Positions 1 through 11,903 of a DNA stretch of 64,000 bases are shown in pieces. Source of the DNA: Xenopus tropicalis (taxonomy: Eukaryota > Chordata > Amphibia > Anura > Pipidae). The stretch is taken from assembly GCF_000004195.4 (NCBI RefSeq), contig NC_030677.2, forward strand, positions 175,820,019 through 175,884,018, in the 5' to 3' direction. A model generated the notes under the pieces. That model ran no database searches. It was not told where the DNA came from and was given only the letters and a program-made list of their open reading frames with translations. Both the position numbers and the translations under genes were made by a program. Within the stretch, counting starts at the first letter, position 1, and each line of letters starts with the position of its first letter.

Positions 1-1146
1 CTGGTGTATAATCTAAAAAAAAAGACTGTGTTTTGAAGGTAAAACACCATCACTATAACTTTCCCAGTATAATTATAGTATAATGATGACACATTAATAA
101 GGATATACCAAAGGACAAATGCATGTCTGCAAGTGCAGTGAGCAATGCGCAAGTGCCATGTTTTTTACCACAATGCAGTTTGCAAGCATCATTGCAGTCA
201 CAAGAGGGACATGCGCTGCTCTGCGTCTACAGCAGTTGCTTCTTATACCACAATATGAATGCACCACATGCACATTTAGTTGCAAATTGGATGCAACTGT
301 GCAAAAAAACTGCTGATGGCATTTCCTTTCATTCGATTCTTTATGCACAAGCCTATCAATGATGGGAACATCTGGTCAGGAGGTAGCGGTAGCTCTAGGG
401 TTCCTTTGCATCAATATGTACAGCAGCACTTGATTCAGAATGGAAGACAGGAAGGATTCAGGGTGCCAACCACAACTATATGGACAACTATATGGAAGTG
501 CAAGAAACACATTTTTACACAAGTAGTTTTACTGTAAGTGCTGAAACATGCAACTGACTTGTAAATTAGCCCCAAAAAAGAGATGTTTCTTTACCTGTAG
601 CCAAAGAGTAAAGTTTTGTGGTTCAGCAGGGAGTTTTGTTAAAAAAGGACTGAAATAGAGATAGTACTTAAAGATTGAAGATGCACCCCTCAGGAAACTA
701 CAGTATCTCACCCTTTATTAGGGTGTAGGCTGCGGTCTTTCAGATCAGGGTCTGGTGCGGGTTGAAAGGCGAATTTGTTAGGCCTCCCTCCAGTGATTAG
801 AATTGCTAACCCACCATCTTTTATTTGTTCACTGGATCTTCATTGCTTGCATGAGATCTGTTTTTATGCCATATCTTTGGTTAAGGCAATTTCTACTTTC
901 TCCCCTTATTTTCTTGTTAAACGTTTTCAGAGCAGTAATTTGAGGCAGTGTATTGCCAGTATTGACACCACACACATTGGTGCACTGGAAGTGATGCTGC
1001 TGTATACCTCTCTGAAACCATGTGGTACCTGCAATTATGCTGGAATTCTAGAGAAAAAAATACTGCATTGTGAGTAAAAAAATGTGTCCATTTGCATCTG
1101 CCAAATGCACTTTGCACAATTATGGTAAATGAGCCCTATAGACTTT

Positions 1147-1163
<17 letters not shown>

Positions 1164-1185
<22 letters not shown>

Positions 1186-1513
1186 CAGGTATCGGACCCC
1201 TTATCCGGAAACCCGTTATCCAGAAAGCTCCGAATTACGGAATGCCCGTCTCCCATAGACTCCATTTTAATCAAATAATTCAGAATTTTAAAACTGATTT
1301 CCTTTTTCTCTGTAGAAATAAAACAGAACCTTTTAATTGATTCCAACTAAGATATAAATAATCCTTATTGGATGCAAAACAATCCTATTGGGTTTAATTA
1401 ATGTTTTATTGATTTTTTAGTAGACTTAAGGTACTGAGATCTAAATTACGGAAAGACCCCTTATCCGGAATAATTTTGGTCCCGAGCATTCTGGATAATG
1501 GGTCCCATACCTG
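1164..1513. mobile_element. TA-flanked MITE (CAGGTATRGGA family), next to a (TA)n tract
   Basis: The element spans 1186-1513 and sits in a (TA)n tract that starts near 1164. It has terminal inverted repeats CAGGTATCGGACCC and GGTCCCATACCTG, with TA on both sides. Both ends carry the family words TTATCCGGAA and ATTACGGAA. At least five well-preserved copies in this window share these features (11479, 42498, 43853 and 55748 are the others). It carries no transposase, so it is a non-autonomous DNA element of about 330 bp. The superfamily is uncertain; TA duplications would fit Tc1/mariner. Confidence 0.85.
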
Positions 1514-2428
1514 TATATATATGTAGTGTTAATACAATATTGTTTTATTTTACAATTTATTGTAGCTCTCCGCAATGCAAAGTTAAGTTTTATCGCCTCT
1601 TTAATTTGGCTAGTGGCATTGCTTTGACTCCTGATGGACAGCCCTATAGGTAGCAGGCATGCAGAAGAATGAGTGACAGGTAATCAGACCATGACCGACT
1701 CCAGCAGAGCAAGATAGAATCAATTTCACAGTGACTTCAGTTTTCCTTTTCTTTATTTTACACATTTTCATAACAAGTTAGTCAGCTCATTTCCCGAGGT
1801 TATTTGGCACAGTTTGCTATCTTTCTGATACCTTCAAACATGGACATCTCAGATACCTCCTTATCGCTGACATAGCAGATACATTTCTAGTATCCTTTGC
1901 CACTGTAACTAGCCAATAGATTTTTGTTCATTCATAATATTATTTTTAACATTTAGTCCCAAAGAAAGCCCATTACACATCTGTATGTAAATAGCCATAC
2001 AATATGAGACCTTCTATGGCAGAAGTTTTTTACACTCCCAGATATAGCAAAGCTATCAGACAGCTCTGCATGGAATGAACTGTAGGAACAGAAGCAACTA
2101 CTGCTGTGTGTTTATATATGTACATCTTATTCTTTAATAAACAAAGTTCATGTTTTTATTTGGAACACAAAGAACAAATATAATGACAGAGTGGTTACCT
2201 TTTGTATTGACCTTTGCTAGATCTTTGCATTTTATTCACTTTCCTTGTGCATGCAGATGGGCATGCTGGTAGATACAAACACTAGCAAAAAAGACACCTG
2301 CCCCTTTGTAATATTTTTATATATATCTATCACAATATTTAGGCTTACATATCCTCACAAAGACAGTAAATAATTTGATACAAAGAAAAGAGGTCCTTTG
2401 CATCCACCTATTATCAATATATTTAAGA

Positions 2429-3256
2429 CAGTGCTGTCCAACTTCTGTCGTACCGAGGGCCGGAATTTTCCTATATGGTGGAGGGCCAATAATGGAAGCC
2501 AGTTTTGACCACTCCCTTTTTTAAACCACACCCACTTGTAACAACATAACCATACCCATATTAATGGTGGTAGTACAGCAAAAACCTGCCATACTTTGCC
2601 TTCCCTACCCTGCCTGTGTGTGCCATACTCTGCCTGCCTTATGTTGCCTGTGTGTGCCATACTCTACCTGCCCTATCCTGCCTGTGTGCCATACTCTGCC
2701 TGCCCTATGCTGCCTGTGTATTCTATACTCTGCCTGCCCTATGCTGCCTGTGTATTCTATACTCTGCCTGCCTGGCAGAATGTGTCTGTATGGCACACAC
2801 AGGCAGCACAGAGCAGGGAGAGTATGGCACACACAGGCAGCATACAGTGACACAATGCTGGCACTGCTCCTACAGTCTGCACAATAACTATATATTAAAA
2901 ACTTTAATTGCAGTACCACCTCAGTATATGTTCTTTTTGTAGTGTGCAGGGTTTATTTGTGGGTTTCTGCTGCTCCAACAGAGGTGTGAACAGGTGAACA
3001 ATGTGGGGCTTACAGTCTGAGGTGTGAATAATGCAGAGGGTGAACAAGTAAGAGGATTAAAAGGTGTGAACACCACAGGGGATTACATTTTTAAACAATA
3101 CAGGGGGTTACAGCCTGAATCTGAGGTGAGAACCATGCAGGGGGCCAGTTAATCTCAGTACTGATACCATTTAACTTACACAAAGGTAAGCCATCAAAGC
3201 TGCCAGACAGGTGGGGGGCCACACAGAGGGGGGTCGCGGCCAGCTGGACAGCCCTG
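2429..3256. mobile_element. hAT-like non-autonomous element with 8-bp target duplication
   Basis: The ends are imperfect inverted repeats (CAGTGCTGTCCAAC and rc CAGGGCTGTCCAG). Flanks are ATTTAAGA (2421-2428) and ATTTAGGA (3257-3264), an 8-bp target duplication with one mismatch, as expected for hAT. The interior has a short tandem array (2590-2860) and no transposase. It lies inside another dispersed repeat, whose word CACCTATTATCAATAT occurs on its left flank and again near 3430 and 3890. Confidence 0.75.
2590..2860. repeat. Tandem CTGCCTG/TGCCATACT array with an inverted tail
   Basis: Units of roughly 24-40 bp built from TGCCATACTCTGCCTGCC and TATGCTGCCTGTGT repeat about six times. From about 2785 the same words appear on the opposite strand (CACACAGGCAGCA), so the array folds back on itself. 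The open frames here on both strands are by-products of the repeat, not genes. Confidence 0.75.
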
Positions 3257-3284
3257 ATTTAGGACATCAGCTGTGACAGGTGGG

Positions 3285-4080
3285 AGCTACACCATGGACC
3301 TGGCCACTGCTCCTGTATAAACAATAGAAAAAAGGGGATGTTGTGCTCAACCACTAAATTGTAAACCATTAGGCCGGGGTGGAATGCGACCACAAAATTC
3401 ACAAAGACAACAGATCCTCTGCACTCACCTATTATCAATATACCGTATATAGTACATTAAGACATTTTGTGCACGAAACTACTAAAAATGCCCTCCCCTT
3501 TTAAAAAACAACAACAACAAAAAAAAAAAACAGGGATTGTTTGTCCATATATTGCAGTATATTTAAGGGCCAACTACGTCAAAGTCATTTCTGGTCTGGC
3601 CATTCCTAACCTCACTTTTATCGGATCCATTACGAATTCTAATGCTTCAATACATATTTTAAACAGGGGCTGAATTTTACTTGCAGCTTACTTGCTTTGA
3701 AGGTTAAAACTCCACTGGGATTACCTGACTGTACCTGGGAAGAGTGGGAGCTGACCACTGTTCCTGTATATACGACAGCAACAAAAAGTGAAAGTTGTTC
3801 TCACCCCTACATATTAAACCATTAGTCGGGGGTGCAATGAGACCGTGACCGCAAAATTCATACAAAGACAAGAGGTCCTCTGCACTCACCCATTATCAAT
3901 ATCCTAGGGACATATATTGCAATATACTTCAAGCTGGCCAACTACGTCATCTCTGATCTGGCCAGTCCTATGCTTTCATATGCTTTCATTAATTAAAAAT
4001 TCTACAGCTTCAAAAGGACTAAGTTTTAGCTGCAAGTTGCATGCTTTTAGGGTTAAAACTCCCAAATGGTTTCCTTATTC
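3285..4080. repeat. Two tandem copies of a ~400-450-bp dispersed repeat
   Basis: Segment 3285-3735 and segment 3745-4080 share the same order of words: CCACTG-TCCTGTATA, AAACCATTAG, TCCTCTGCACTCACC, ATTATCAATAT, GGCCAACTACGTCA, CTGATCTGGCCA-TCCTA and GGTTAAAACTCC. They are diverged but collinear, which shows a direct duplication. The same CACCTATTATCAATAT word before 2429 suggests that the hAT-like element landed in a third copy. No coding content is seen. Confidence 0.65.
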
Positions 4081-4668
4081 TGCACACACAGCATTAAGTG
4101 TCCCAGGTCAAGTTAGTTTACTAAATCTACTCTTTTCCTAGAACTTCTCTCTTCCCCAAAACATACTTCTTGTAAAAGTGTATTTCACAGCTTAAAAACA
4201 TGTCTGTAATGAAGCAGTTATAAGCCCTATGCTTCCTGAAGTGCCAGTCTGTCAGAGTAATATTTTGCCACTTTATTCATTTGTATGGAATTTTTGATGG
4301 CATATTTATCAGTGGGTGAAAGAGTTTATATGCTTTTAAAAATTCCATGGAGAGCAGTGGAATTTCATTTTTTTGCAGGCTGTGGCGAGCTCTAGCTGCC
4401 CTCTTTGATCATTAATCTGTAATATAGCAGGGGTAGAAACTAAAAGGTCTTCAGGGTGTTGCATTTAATAGACCGTTGATGCTCGATATGTCTCCTAATG
4501 TTACTGGACTACAAATACTATCATGCTTTGGCTCTTTATATTTTGGAGGATAGTTCAAGGTGTAGTTTAGCAACATATGGGAACCCTTAGGCTGAGCATC
4601 AATTAGAGCTATTTTCACTAGTTATATTTCAGAAGGTTATTTTTCAGTCCCTAACTAGTTGTATTCTA

Positions 4669-4837
4669 GGGGGTATATTTATCATGCAATGTAAAAAGTA
4701 GAGTGAAGTACTACCAGCAATCAATCAGCAATTAGATTTTAACAGTTAGAAAACCAAAGCATCTGATTGGCTGCTATGAGTAACATGATAAGTAATGTTT
4801 TACTCCACTTTTTACACAGCATGAAAAATACACCCCC
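4669..4837. mobile_element. Short hairpin MITE
   Basis: The ends GGGGGTATATTTATCATGC and rc GGGGGTGTATTTTTCATGC pair, and the inverted similarity continues inward (GTAAAAAGTAGAGT against GTAAAAAGTGGAGT). At 169 bp with no coding capacity, it is a palindromic MITE. Confidence 0.75.
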
Positions 4838-6235
4838 AAATGTTTTCTCTCTGTAGTTACACAAAATGTTTATGGCAACAAAATGCTAGATTGCATTCAC
4901 AGAATAAAAAGAACAGGCTTGACAAGATGATGGTGGTCATATTTTATTTTCTGCCACCCAAAATGCCCTTGCTTCTGGGCTCTACGTCCCTGAATTCATT
5001 GCATGAATTGAGCTTAAACTGATACTAAAACTACTCTTCAAAATAATAACGTACAATAAAAGTTACCCATAGGCCATATTGATCGTTTTTAGCTGATAGG
5101 GCTACTCTTGTAAGTAACTGTTACTTGAAGTTCCTAAACCTGACTGTTTTGCCAACCTGACTGTCCCTTCTCAGCCTGTCAGTTATAGCTTCTAATGCTA
5201 ATAGCCTACCCTAAATATGGCAGCCCCCTCATAAAGGAACATGGGGGATCAGATAGATAATGTAAAAGCATCCAGCAAATACTTTTATGGCAAAATTAAA
5301 TATAGCATGCAAAGACAACGTTATGATAGATGTGAAAAAAGGTTTAATTTCTGGTGTCAGTATCTCTTTAACCACAAAGCTGATTGAAAACACAAAACAG
5401 CCATAAAAATATGGTTCTCTTACAATGAACATCTGAAAACTACATATAGCATAAACTGTAAAACTGAGGGCAACTATCACATTAATATGAAGATGCACCG
5501 TACATAAAAAGATAATTAGCTGTAGCTATTGCCACAAATAAAGAGCAAGGAGTAACCCCAGGCTCATTCTGCATTGTGTGCACATCCCGCTGTACATTTA
5601 AAATGTATTTATAAGATGCACCCTGAATCCTATATTTATGTATGTTAACAGTCACTGTTTAAAATGTGTTTCTGCAGTACTTTGTGCCAGAGCAGTTTTT
5701 AGTGTTAGAAGACCCAGGGTTAGAATAGGCAAGGAATGTGCTTTCATAGCAAGAAGGAAGCTCGGGCAACACCATAGCATGCAGTATGTAACTGTGGAAA
5801 GCCTGCAATAAATGTAAGAAGCCTGCGTCTTGCTGTTTATAATACAGCTGCCAACAACTGCACGTAGTAACAAATGGGCAAAAACAAGGAAGTTTATCTT
5901 TAACGGGACTGATAAAGGAAATGGTGGCAGATGCACCGTCGCTTAGCAAGACAATGATTAGACGTTTCAGCACAGGAAATGTATATGTGTCTCAACAATT
6001 ATTTCCATCTGAACTCAAGATTCATATAAAACTTTGTGCTATTTGGAGACAATTAAAAAAGTCACATGACAAACTCAGATATTTCCTTTTTATATTTCCT
6101 TTTTCTAATACAGTAACAGTAAACTTGTTGCCAAAAATAAAAGCAATTACAAAGTCAAGGAACTTAAAAATAAACATAGGCCGCACTGCTTATTTTCTAT
6201 TACTTACTTATATTGCTTAATAAAGAGCACACTTA

Positions 6236-6768
6236 GGGGCAGGTTTATCAAAATATGAGTTTAGAGCCCAATACATAAAAACTCACCCATGTTTAATTCA
6301 TTCCTATAGGATTTTTAAATTATCAAATAGTGAGTTCTAACTTTCACCCATTGATAAATAAGCTTCTAAAAATCCCTTAGTAATCCCTTAGGAAAAATCC
6401 CTTAGAACATGGGTGAGTTTTTATGTATTATGTCAGTGATCCCCAACTAGTGGCTCAGGGGCAACATGTTGCTCACCAACCCCTTGGATGTTGCTCTCAG
6501 TGCCCTCAAACCAGGTAGTTATTTTTGAATTCCTGATTGGTGGCAAGTTTTGGGTGAATAAAACTACCAAATAAAGCCCCTGTAAGCTGATAGTGTGCAT
6601 AGAGGCTGCCTAATAGCCAATCTGAGCCCTTATTTGGCACCTCCATGAACTTTTATGGTGCTTGTGTTGCTCCCCAAGCCTTTTTACATTCGACTGTGGC
6701 TCACGAGTAAGAAAGGTTGGGGGGATCCCTGTATTGGCTCTAAACTCACATTTGAATAAATCTGCCCC
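6236..6768. mobile_element. Palindromic MITE interrupted by a second element
   Basis: The left arm starts GGGGCAGGTTTATCAAAATA and reads through TGAGTTTAGAGCCCAATACA; the right arm ends TAAACTCACATTTGAATAAA followed by TCTGCCCC, its reverse complement. The right arm is split at 6434-6731 by an hAT-like insertion. Arm words such as AAAACTCACCCATG occur in both orientations. Confidence 0.75.
6434..6731. mobile_element. hAT-like short element nested in the palindromic MITE
   Basis: The ends are CAGTGATCCCCAACTAG and rc CAGGGATCCCCCCAACC. Flanking 8-mers TATTATGT and TATTGGCT are a degraded target duplication; the uninterrupted sequence is recoverable from the other arm of the host MITE. It contains no gene. 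Open frames inside are incidental. Confidence 0.7.
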
Positions 6769-7117
6769 ATAGAGGCTAGCATAATACTGCATCATCAGAC
6801 AGTGAATAGACAATTCAGGGTGGCTAGTGCTTAAGATGCCAGGTATATGACCCTATCCTGATTTAGCGCAGGTTTAATATTTAATTATTCAAATCTGACC
6901 TCGTAGTGACCGTGCATAATATTTGCATATTTCTAAATTTAAAATAGATTCTTCCAGTTTGTACCAGAAATATGTATGTAAAATTTGTTTCATGATTTTT
7001 TTTCCTATTCACAGACATAGCAATATAAATGTACAGCTGGAGTTAGTCCCACAAGTGGGCAACATAGAACAATGTGCAAAAGGTTTTTGTTTTTTTTACC
7101 CTGTTAGGCATGCCATA

Positions 7118-7315
7118 CACATTATTATTATTATTATTAACATTTATTTATAAAGCGCCAACATATTCCGCAGCGCTGTACAATAAGTGGGTTACATACA
7201 TTGGACATACAGAGTAACATATAAAGCAATCAATAACCGATACAAGAGGTGAAGAGGGCCCTGCCCAAAAGAGCTTACAATCTACAAGGAGAAAGGGTTG
7301 AGACACATAAAGATT
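7118..7315. repeat. Dispersed repeat of the ATT-rich / GCGCCAACATATTCCGCAG type
   Basis: An (ATT)n tract leads into AAGCGCCAACATATTCCGCA, GCGCTGTACAA and GAGCTTACAATCTAC. I recognise this as a widespread amphibian and fish interspersed repeat. Its class (retroposon tail or other) cannot be decided from one copy. Confidence 0.55.
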
Positions 7316-8572
7316 TGCTTATTTGGCGAGGCTGACAAACAAACAGATCTGTGCCCAGTTTGGTCACCTACCTGCTGGGCAAAATTGGGCTAATCAGATT
7401 GCTTGGCCCTGACTCCAACAATCAGATCATAACAGAAACACATGCGTGGGAGAGGACCACATCAATGCACTGAAGTGGCTCTAGTCCAATTTAAGGTTTA
7501 TGGTTGCCACCTTTCCTTTCTTGGGAATCCAGGCAGGGGGCAGGGCCAATGATGGTAGGGATGTGTAGATAAAACCAGGGGTGGGCTGGATGATGTTTCA
7601 GGTGGGGGAGGGTCTATGGTATCAGAGGGCTATAACTTTGTGATCCATGATTTGCTAATTGCAGTCATTCAATTCAAACAAAGGATCTGGAACTGTATTT
7701 GAATGAATTTAGAAGAGGGGTTCTGCATATCCCAAGCAGGGATGACTAAGTGGACAAAGGGAAGGTGCAACCCTGGAACAGCAGGAAGGAGATACTGTAC
7801 TGGGCAGAAAATTGTAAATCGTCAAGAACAAGTAATCTGTCCATCTTCAGTAATAAGAATTATCAGCATACAGGGCAGAATATTTGGTCCAGTATGATAA
7901 AAAAAACATTAATTACTCACTATACAACCTTTTTATAATATCTCCTAAATGTTCCAATGTAAATATGTAAATACAGAGAAATGTATTACTCATTACAGTA
8001 TGTTATATCTAAATTTTAAGGCAAAGCATAAAAACAAAAGTATCTTACATTCCAAACACAGGCCGGTAAGGCTGAATTACTAGTTACTTCCATGTTCAAC
8101 AAAGCAGTTATTTCTAGGCTTGACTGAATTGCACCTTGTGGAACATAAATCAAAGGGGAGCTATTATCTTTCTATGCAGTTTCTGTTGTGAAAAACAAAT
8201 GGTGAGTGGAAAGGTTCACAGAGTTCACAAAGCAGCAGCAAAGTAAATTAGGGGGCAAATTTAATTTGAGATGCAACATATATTTACTGTGTACTTATGT
8301 TCTGGATGCAAGTGTCCTTTACTGTTCATTAACACAGTACTTGTGGCCACGACATTGATACACTATGTTTCTTTAGGTAGATTAAAAATTTAGAGCAAGG
8401 TGCGGTAAATACATGGATCTTTGCTACCTTGCACAGCCAATGCTCCCTATCTTGTGTGTCTGAATTATTAAGAACTTAATAAGAGGGAGCAAAAATGCCT
8501 TCCTGCTACTCTGAGCCTACCCGTCATGAATACAACCCTACTGAAGGCAGGCAGCACTGTTTTGTTTTTATT

Positions 8573-8590
8573 GGGGGGGGGGGGGGGGGG
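8573..8590 (+). repeat. Uninterrupted run of 18 G
   Basis: A perfect G18 homopolymer lies about 240 bp before the st8sia4 exon at 8830. It could form a G-quadruplex in the pre-mRNA and is a likely length polymorphism or sequencing problem site. Confidence 0.9.
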
Positions 8591-8829
8591 TGAGGTCTGT
8601 GCCTATTAACGCAAAGCATGATGCAAGATACAATAAACATGGTGGTTTTTTGGACTTTGCTCACTGCCCTGCAAGATACTGTATAAATGATCGCTCTGGT
8701 CAATTCTTCAAAGAAATGCAAGGAACTCTCAGGTTTCAATGACTCTATAATCCCACTTGCTTCTCTTCTCTCTATACTGTTAATCAATACAATATCTCTA
8801 ACTGAAGTAAACTCTGCTTCTTTATTCAG

Positions 8830-9087
8830 AAAGGATATCCTCCGGTTCTTGGACGCCGAGAGAGACGTATCTGTAGTTAAAAGCAGTTTCAAGCCTGGAG
8901 ATGTAATTCATTATGTCCTGGACAGACGTCGCACTCTAAACATTTCGCAGAATTTACACAGTCTTTTGCCTGAAGTATCACCCATGAAAAGCCGTCGGTT
9001 TAGGACGTGTGCAGTCGTGGGAAATTCTGGAATCCTCCTCAATAGCGGATGTGGCAAAGAGATTGACAGCCATGACTTTGTAATAAG
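8830..9087 (+). CDS. st8sia4: st8sia4 coding exon (probably exon 3): polybasic region and start of sialylmotif L
   Basis: This internal exon encodes part of polysialyltransferase ST8SIA4, a type II Golgi enzyme that builds alpha-2,8-polysialic acid on N-glycans, chiefly of NCAM. The AG acceptor ends at 8829 and the GT donor starts at 9088. The exon supplies the last base of an Arg codon, 85 full codons and two bases of the next Arg codon, matching the phase of the following exon. By family numbering it covers residues 83-167. It holds the end of the polybasic region ([19 protein letters not shown]), an N-glycosylation site at N119 (NIS), and the first half of sialylmotif L ([15 protein letters not shown]) with C142 and C156, both used in conserved disulfides. 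An open frame runs upstream to an ATG at 8687, but that stretch crosses the acceptor and has no family similarity. ST8SIA2 is the nearest alternative; the wording fits ST8SIA4 better. Confidence 0.95.
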
Positions 9088-10149
9088 GTAAACTGTCATC
9101 TTCTGTTAGAGATTACCACTGCACATGGATCATGTAGGCTTATCAGTCTCATATGCTCAAGCTGATATATCACATTGAAGAACTGAATGGCAATGTGGAG
9201 AATCAGAGAGATGTATTTGGCAGTATTGATTGCAACAATGCTGCTGTGAAAGCGTTTCTAAAAGCAATTTAGGTGTTTCTTATTGTATGGCTTCAGAACA
9301 GTGGTTCAAAATCTGTGGAGATTTTGTAGATTTTGAAGTTAGTGTTTGCTGGTCTTGAGAAATCAAAATAATGAAAACCAACATCTTCAGTGGATTACTG
9401 GGATGGAATATTTTTCCTCATTTAACAGTCTTAAATGTTTTTGTGGTTCTAGCATATAGAAAAGATCCATTCCAATACACAAGCACTACAAAGCTAACAT
9501 ATAAAGGGCCAAAAGCTGCCCACATTACTCAACTTTGTGAGTCACAGTCACATAGGCTGGATCTATTCACTATTACTGAGGCAGTATGTAACTTCCACCA
9601 GTTTTCATAATGTTGCACCCACAGCCTGATGCATGTCAGCAGTCATAGCAACCAATCACTGACATCATCTGGTGGGCTGGTCTGACACATGTGATGGGAG
9701 AGTTTATAAAGTTTGGTTTGGAAGGTATGGACCTGTCGCAAGAATATCATTTAAAACTGGAACATATTTGGAACTAGGGTCAAATACAACCCTGATTCAA
9801 CCTATTTTCTTTTGGTGGTAAACACCAAATATTGGTAAGTACCAGCATTCATCTTCATATTCATCTGCACCAGTTTTTTCCAGTTTACGGTGAGCGAGAC
9901 ATCGACACTATGGTAATTCCTAGCCTTAGATTGTTCAGATATATAAGTCCACAAATGAAAAATGGAGGGAATGAGATCCAGTTTGGTGTTTATATGTGGA
10001 GCTCTGGATTATCCACTTTTCTTGTAGGTCATGTGGTAGGATTGGCACCAAATGCTGAGTTAAGCAAAGCAAAGGAATTTTTGAAAAATCATAAATTCTT
10101 TTGTAAAGTTCAATTGCTTCACTTCAGCTGTAACTCGACAAGTCTTTCT

Positions 10150-10544
10150 TAAATCATCCTCAGTCCCTTTTCTGGGTAATTTATTTTGGTGGCTCTGATT
10201 CACCATACATGTTCTGGTTCATCTCCAAGCCATTTCATTATGAAGTCTGTTTCCCCATTAGGTGGCAGGTCAAAGTTTCAGATTACATCTTGGAATGGGG
10301 ATCTCCAAGATTTATAGCCCTCTGGGTAATCATCAAATTTCTGTGACAATCTTACAGCAGGCAAAGATTTAGTAAGGTCCAACATGGCTTCATTTGCACT
10401 TGGGAGCATTGGTAGTGTGGTACTGTGCTGAAAAAGTGATTGTTGGCCACATTTATTGGTCTTTTTTGTCAAGCTAATATCCAATCCTATAAAATCATAG
10501 TTTCCTGGTGAGAAGTTCCCATTGCTAAGTAGTCTGGACACCAT
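10150..10544 (-). pseudogene. Decayed gag-like fragment of an LTR-type retroelement
   Basis: On the minus strand the frame reads LPAVRLSQKFDDYPEGYKSW and SPFQDVI, then a stop, then an in-frame continuation with IMKWLGDEPEHV, another stop, and IRATKINYPEKGLRMI. The pattern KFDD-P-Y--W, then F, then KWLG-E---HV-RIR is one I know from gag-like proteins of retrotransposons abundant in frog and fish genomes (BEL/Pao-like in my judgement). Two in-frame stops and no visible pol, protease or LTRs make it a dead fragment. The adjoining minus-strand frame up to 10738 may belong to it but is not recognisable. The family assignment is moderate; the decay is certain. Confidence 0.45.
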
Positions 10545-11478
10545 GGCGGGCTTATGTTAAATGGCATTATACTGACCAGGGTGCCTTTGAATTTGATCGC
10601 CGCCTTGTGGTTGTAGCACTGTTGTATGTGGTGGATTCCACATGACAGGATAAAATTGTAGTTTTCACAGCAATAAATGTGTTTATTAAACCAGTGGGTG
10701 GAGTAGCCAATCCAAATAACTGAATAAAGCTGGAGCATAACATCAGTTCAGGGCATTGTGCCCCAATAAATTTCTGGGAGACATCCTTACAAAGTGAATT
10801 TTACAAAGTGCAATGTGCAATTGTACAACTCAGCATTTTTTTTCTTAGAATTCCAGTGTAATAGTGGGCACTAGTTACAATTCAGTTACACATGTAAGCG
10901 CAGCATTCAGACTGAACTGGTGTATTGTCACTAGGTGTACATTGCAAGGACAGTGAAAAGGTGCATTTACCTTTGTGGTGCTTATTTCTGTGTGTCATTT
11001 TAAGACTTGTAAATGAGACCTAAGGCCTCTTTTTAAACTACAGCTTGTGCCAACAATTTTACCAGCATACAAAAATCAATTATTGATGTAATACCTCCTT
11101 GAAGTTTTCAGTGCTAGACATTTTTAGGGCCACAAATTAAATGAATAAATAAATGATTGAATGTTGCAATGTCTAGAGGCTAGTAGTAAAATTAAGTAAA
11201 ATGAACAATTTTACTACCGAACCAAAGTCATCTTCGTACTGCTCTATAATTCCGTAACAATCTTTAGATTTAACAGCTTTTATAGAATCAGATATAAACC
11301 AGTGCCATTTGCAAGTTGCTTTGTTTTATGATGTTTTCTTCTCTGATATTTGCCTAAATCGCTGTAAAAATAAATCCGCCTTTGTTAATTCAGAACTTGT
11401 TTAAAGAAGTAAGTACAAGACAAGTGACAAGAACAGCAACACAGCCCATATGGTAGCATACAAAGCTTCTATGTAGTA

Positions 11479-11805
11479 CAGGTATAGGACCCGTTATACA
11501 GAATACTCGGGACCAAGGGTATTCCGGATAAGGAGTCTTTTGTAATTTGGATCTCCATACCTTAAGTCTACTAAAGAATCAATAAAACATTAATTAAACC
11601 CAATAGGCTTGTTTTGTATCCAATAAGGATTATTTATATCTTAGTTGGGATCAACTACAAGGTACTGTTTTATTACTACAGGGAAAAAAGAGATCAGTTT
11701 TAAATTTCTGAATTATTTGATTAAAATGGAGTCTATGGGAGACAGGCATTGCGTAATTCGGAGCTTTCTGCATAACAGGTTTCCAGATAAGGGATCCCAT
11801 ACCTG
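11479..11805. mobile_element. TA-flanked MITE (CAGGTATRGGA family)
   Basis: The ends CAGGTATAGGACCCGTTAT and rc CAGGTATGGGATCCCTTATC are flanked by TA. The interior has the family words CCTTAAGTCTACTAAAGAAT, TTAGTTGGGATCAA and TTATTACTACAGGGAAAAAAG. It is a full-length non-autonomous copy. Confidence 0.85.
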
Positions 11806-11903
11806 TACAACCCAGTGCCCCTATTGTCCATATTAATATTATTAACGTATGCTTGGATTTACAAAGCAATAACCATTGAATTAAGCATTTCTCTGACATG
11901 ACC

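Larger units (their letters stand above)
1..8829 (+). other. 3' end of the intron preceding the first st8sia4 exon seen here
   Basis: Because the exon at 8830 starts in mid-codon, everything before it should be intron, and exons 1-2 are not in the window. No reading frame here resembles the ST8SIA4 stem or membrane anchor. Contents: weakly repeat-like sequence at 160-560 that resembles 41860-42020, then the MITEs, hAT-like element and tandem duplication listed separately. I see nothing identifiable at 560-1160, 1515-2340, 4080-4660, 4840-6230, 6770-7110 and 7320-8570. Confidence 0.8.

Noticed and set aside
2564..2942. Overlapping Cys/Pro/Leu-rich frames on both strands
   Set aside because: They come from the tandem array inside the hAT-like element; all frames stay open because the unit lacks stops.
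8687..9091. 134-residue open frame that includes the st8sia4 exon, with an upstream ATG
   Set aside because: The part before 8830 crosses a good splice acceptor and has no similarity to the ST8SIA4 stem. The frame is open by chance.
9832..10152. 106-residue plus-strand frame next to the gag-like remnant
   Set aside because: No recognisable domain, and the neighbouring remnant reads on the other strand. Possibly part of the same dead element, but unsupported.
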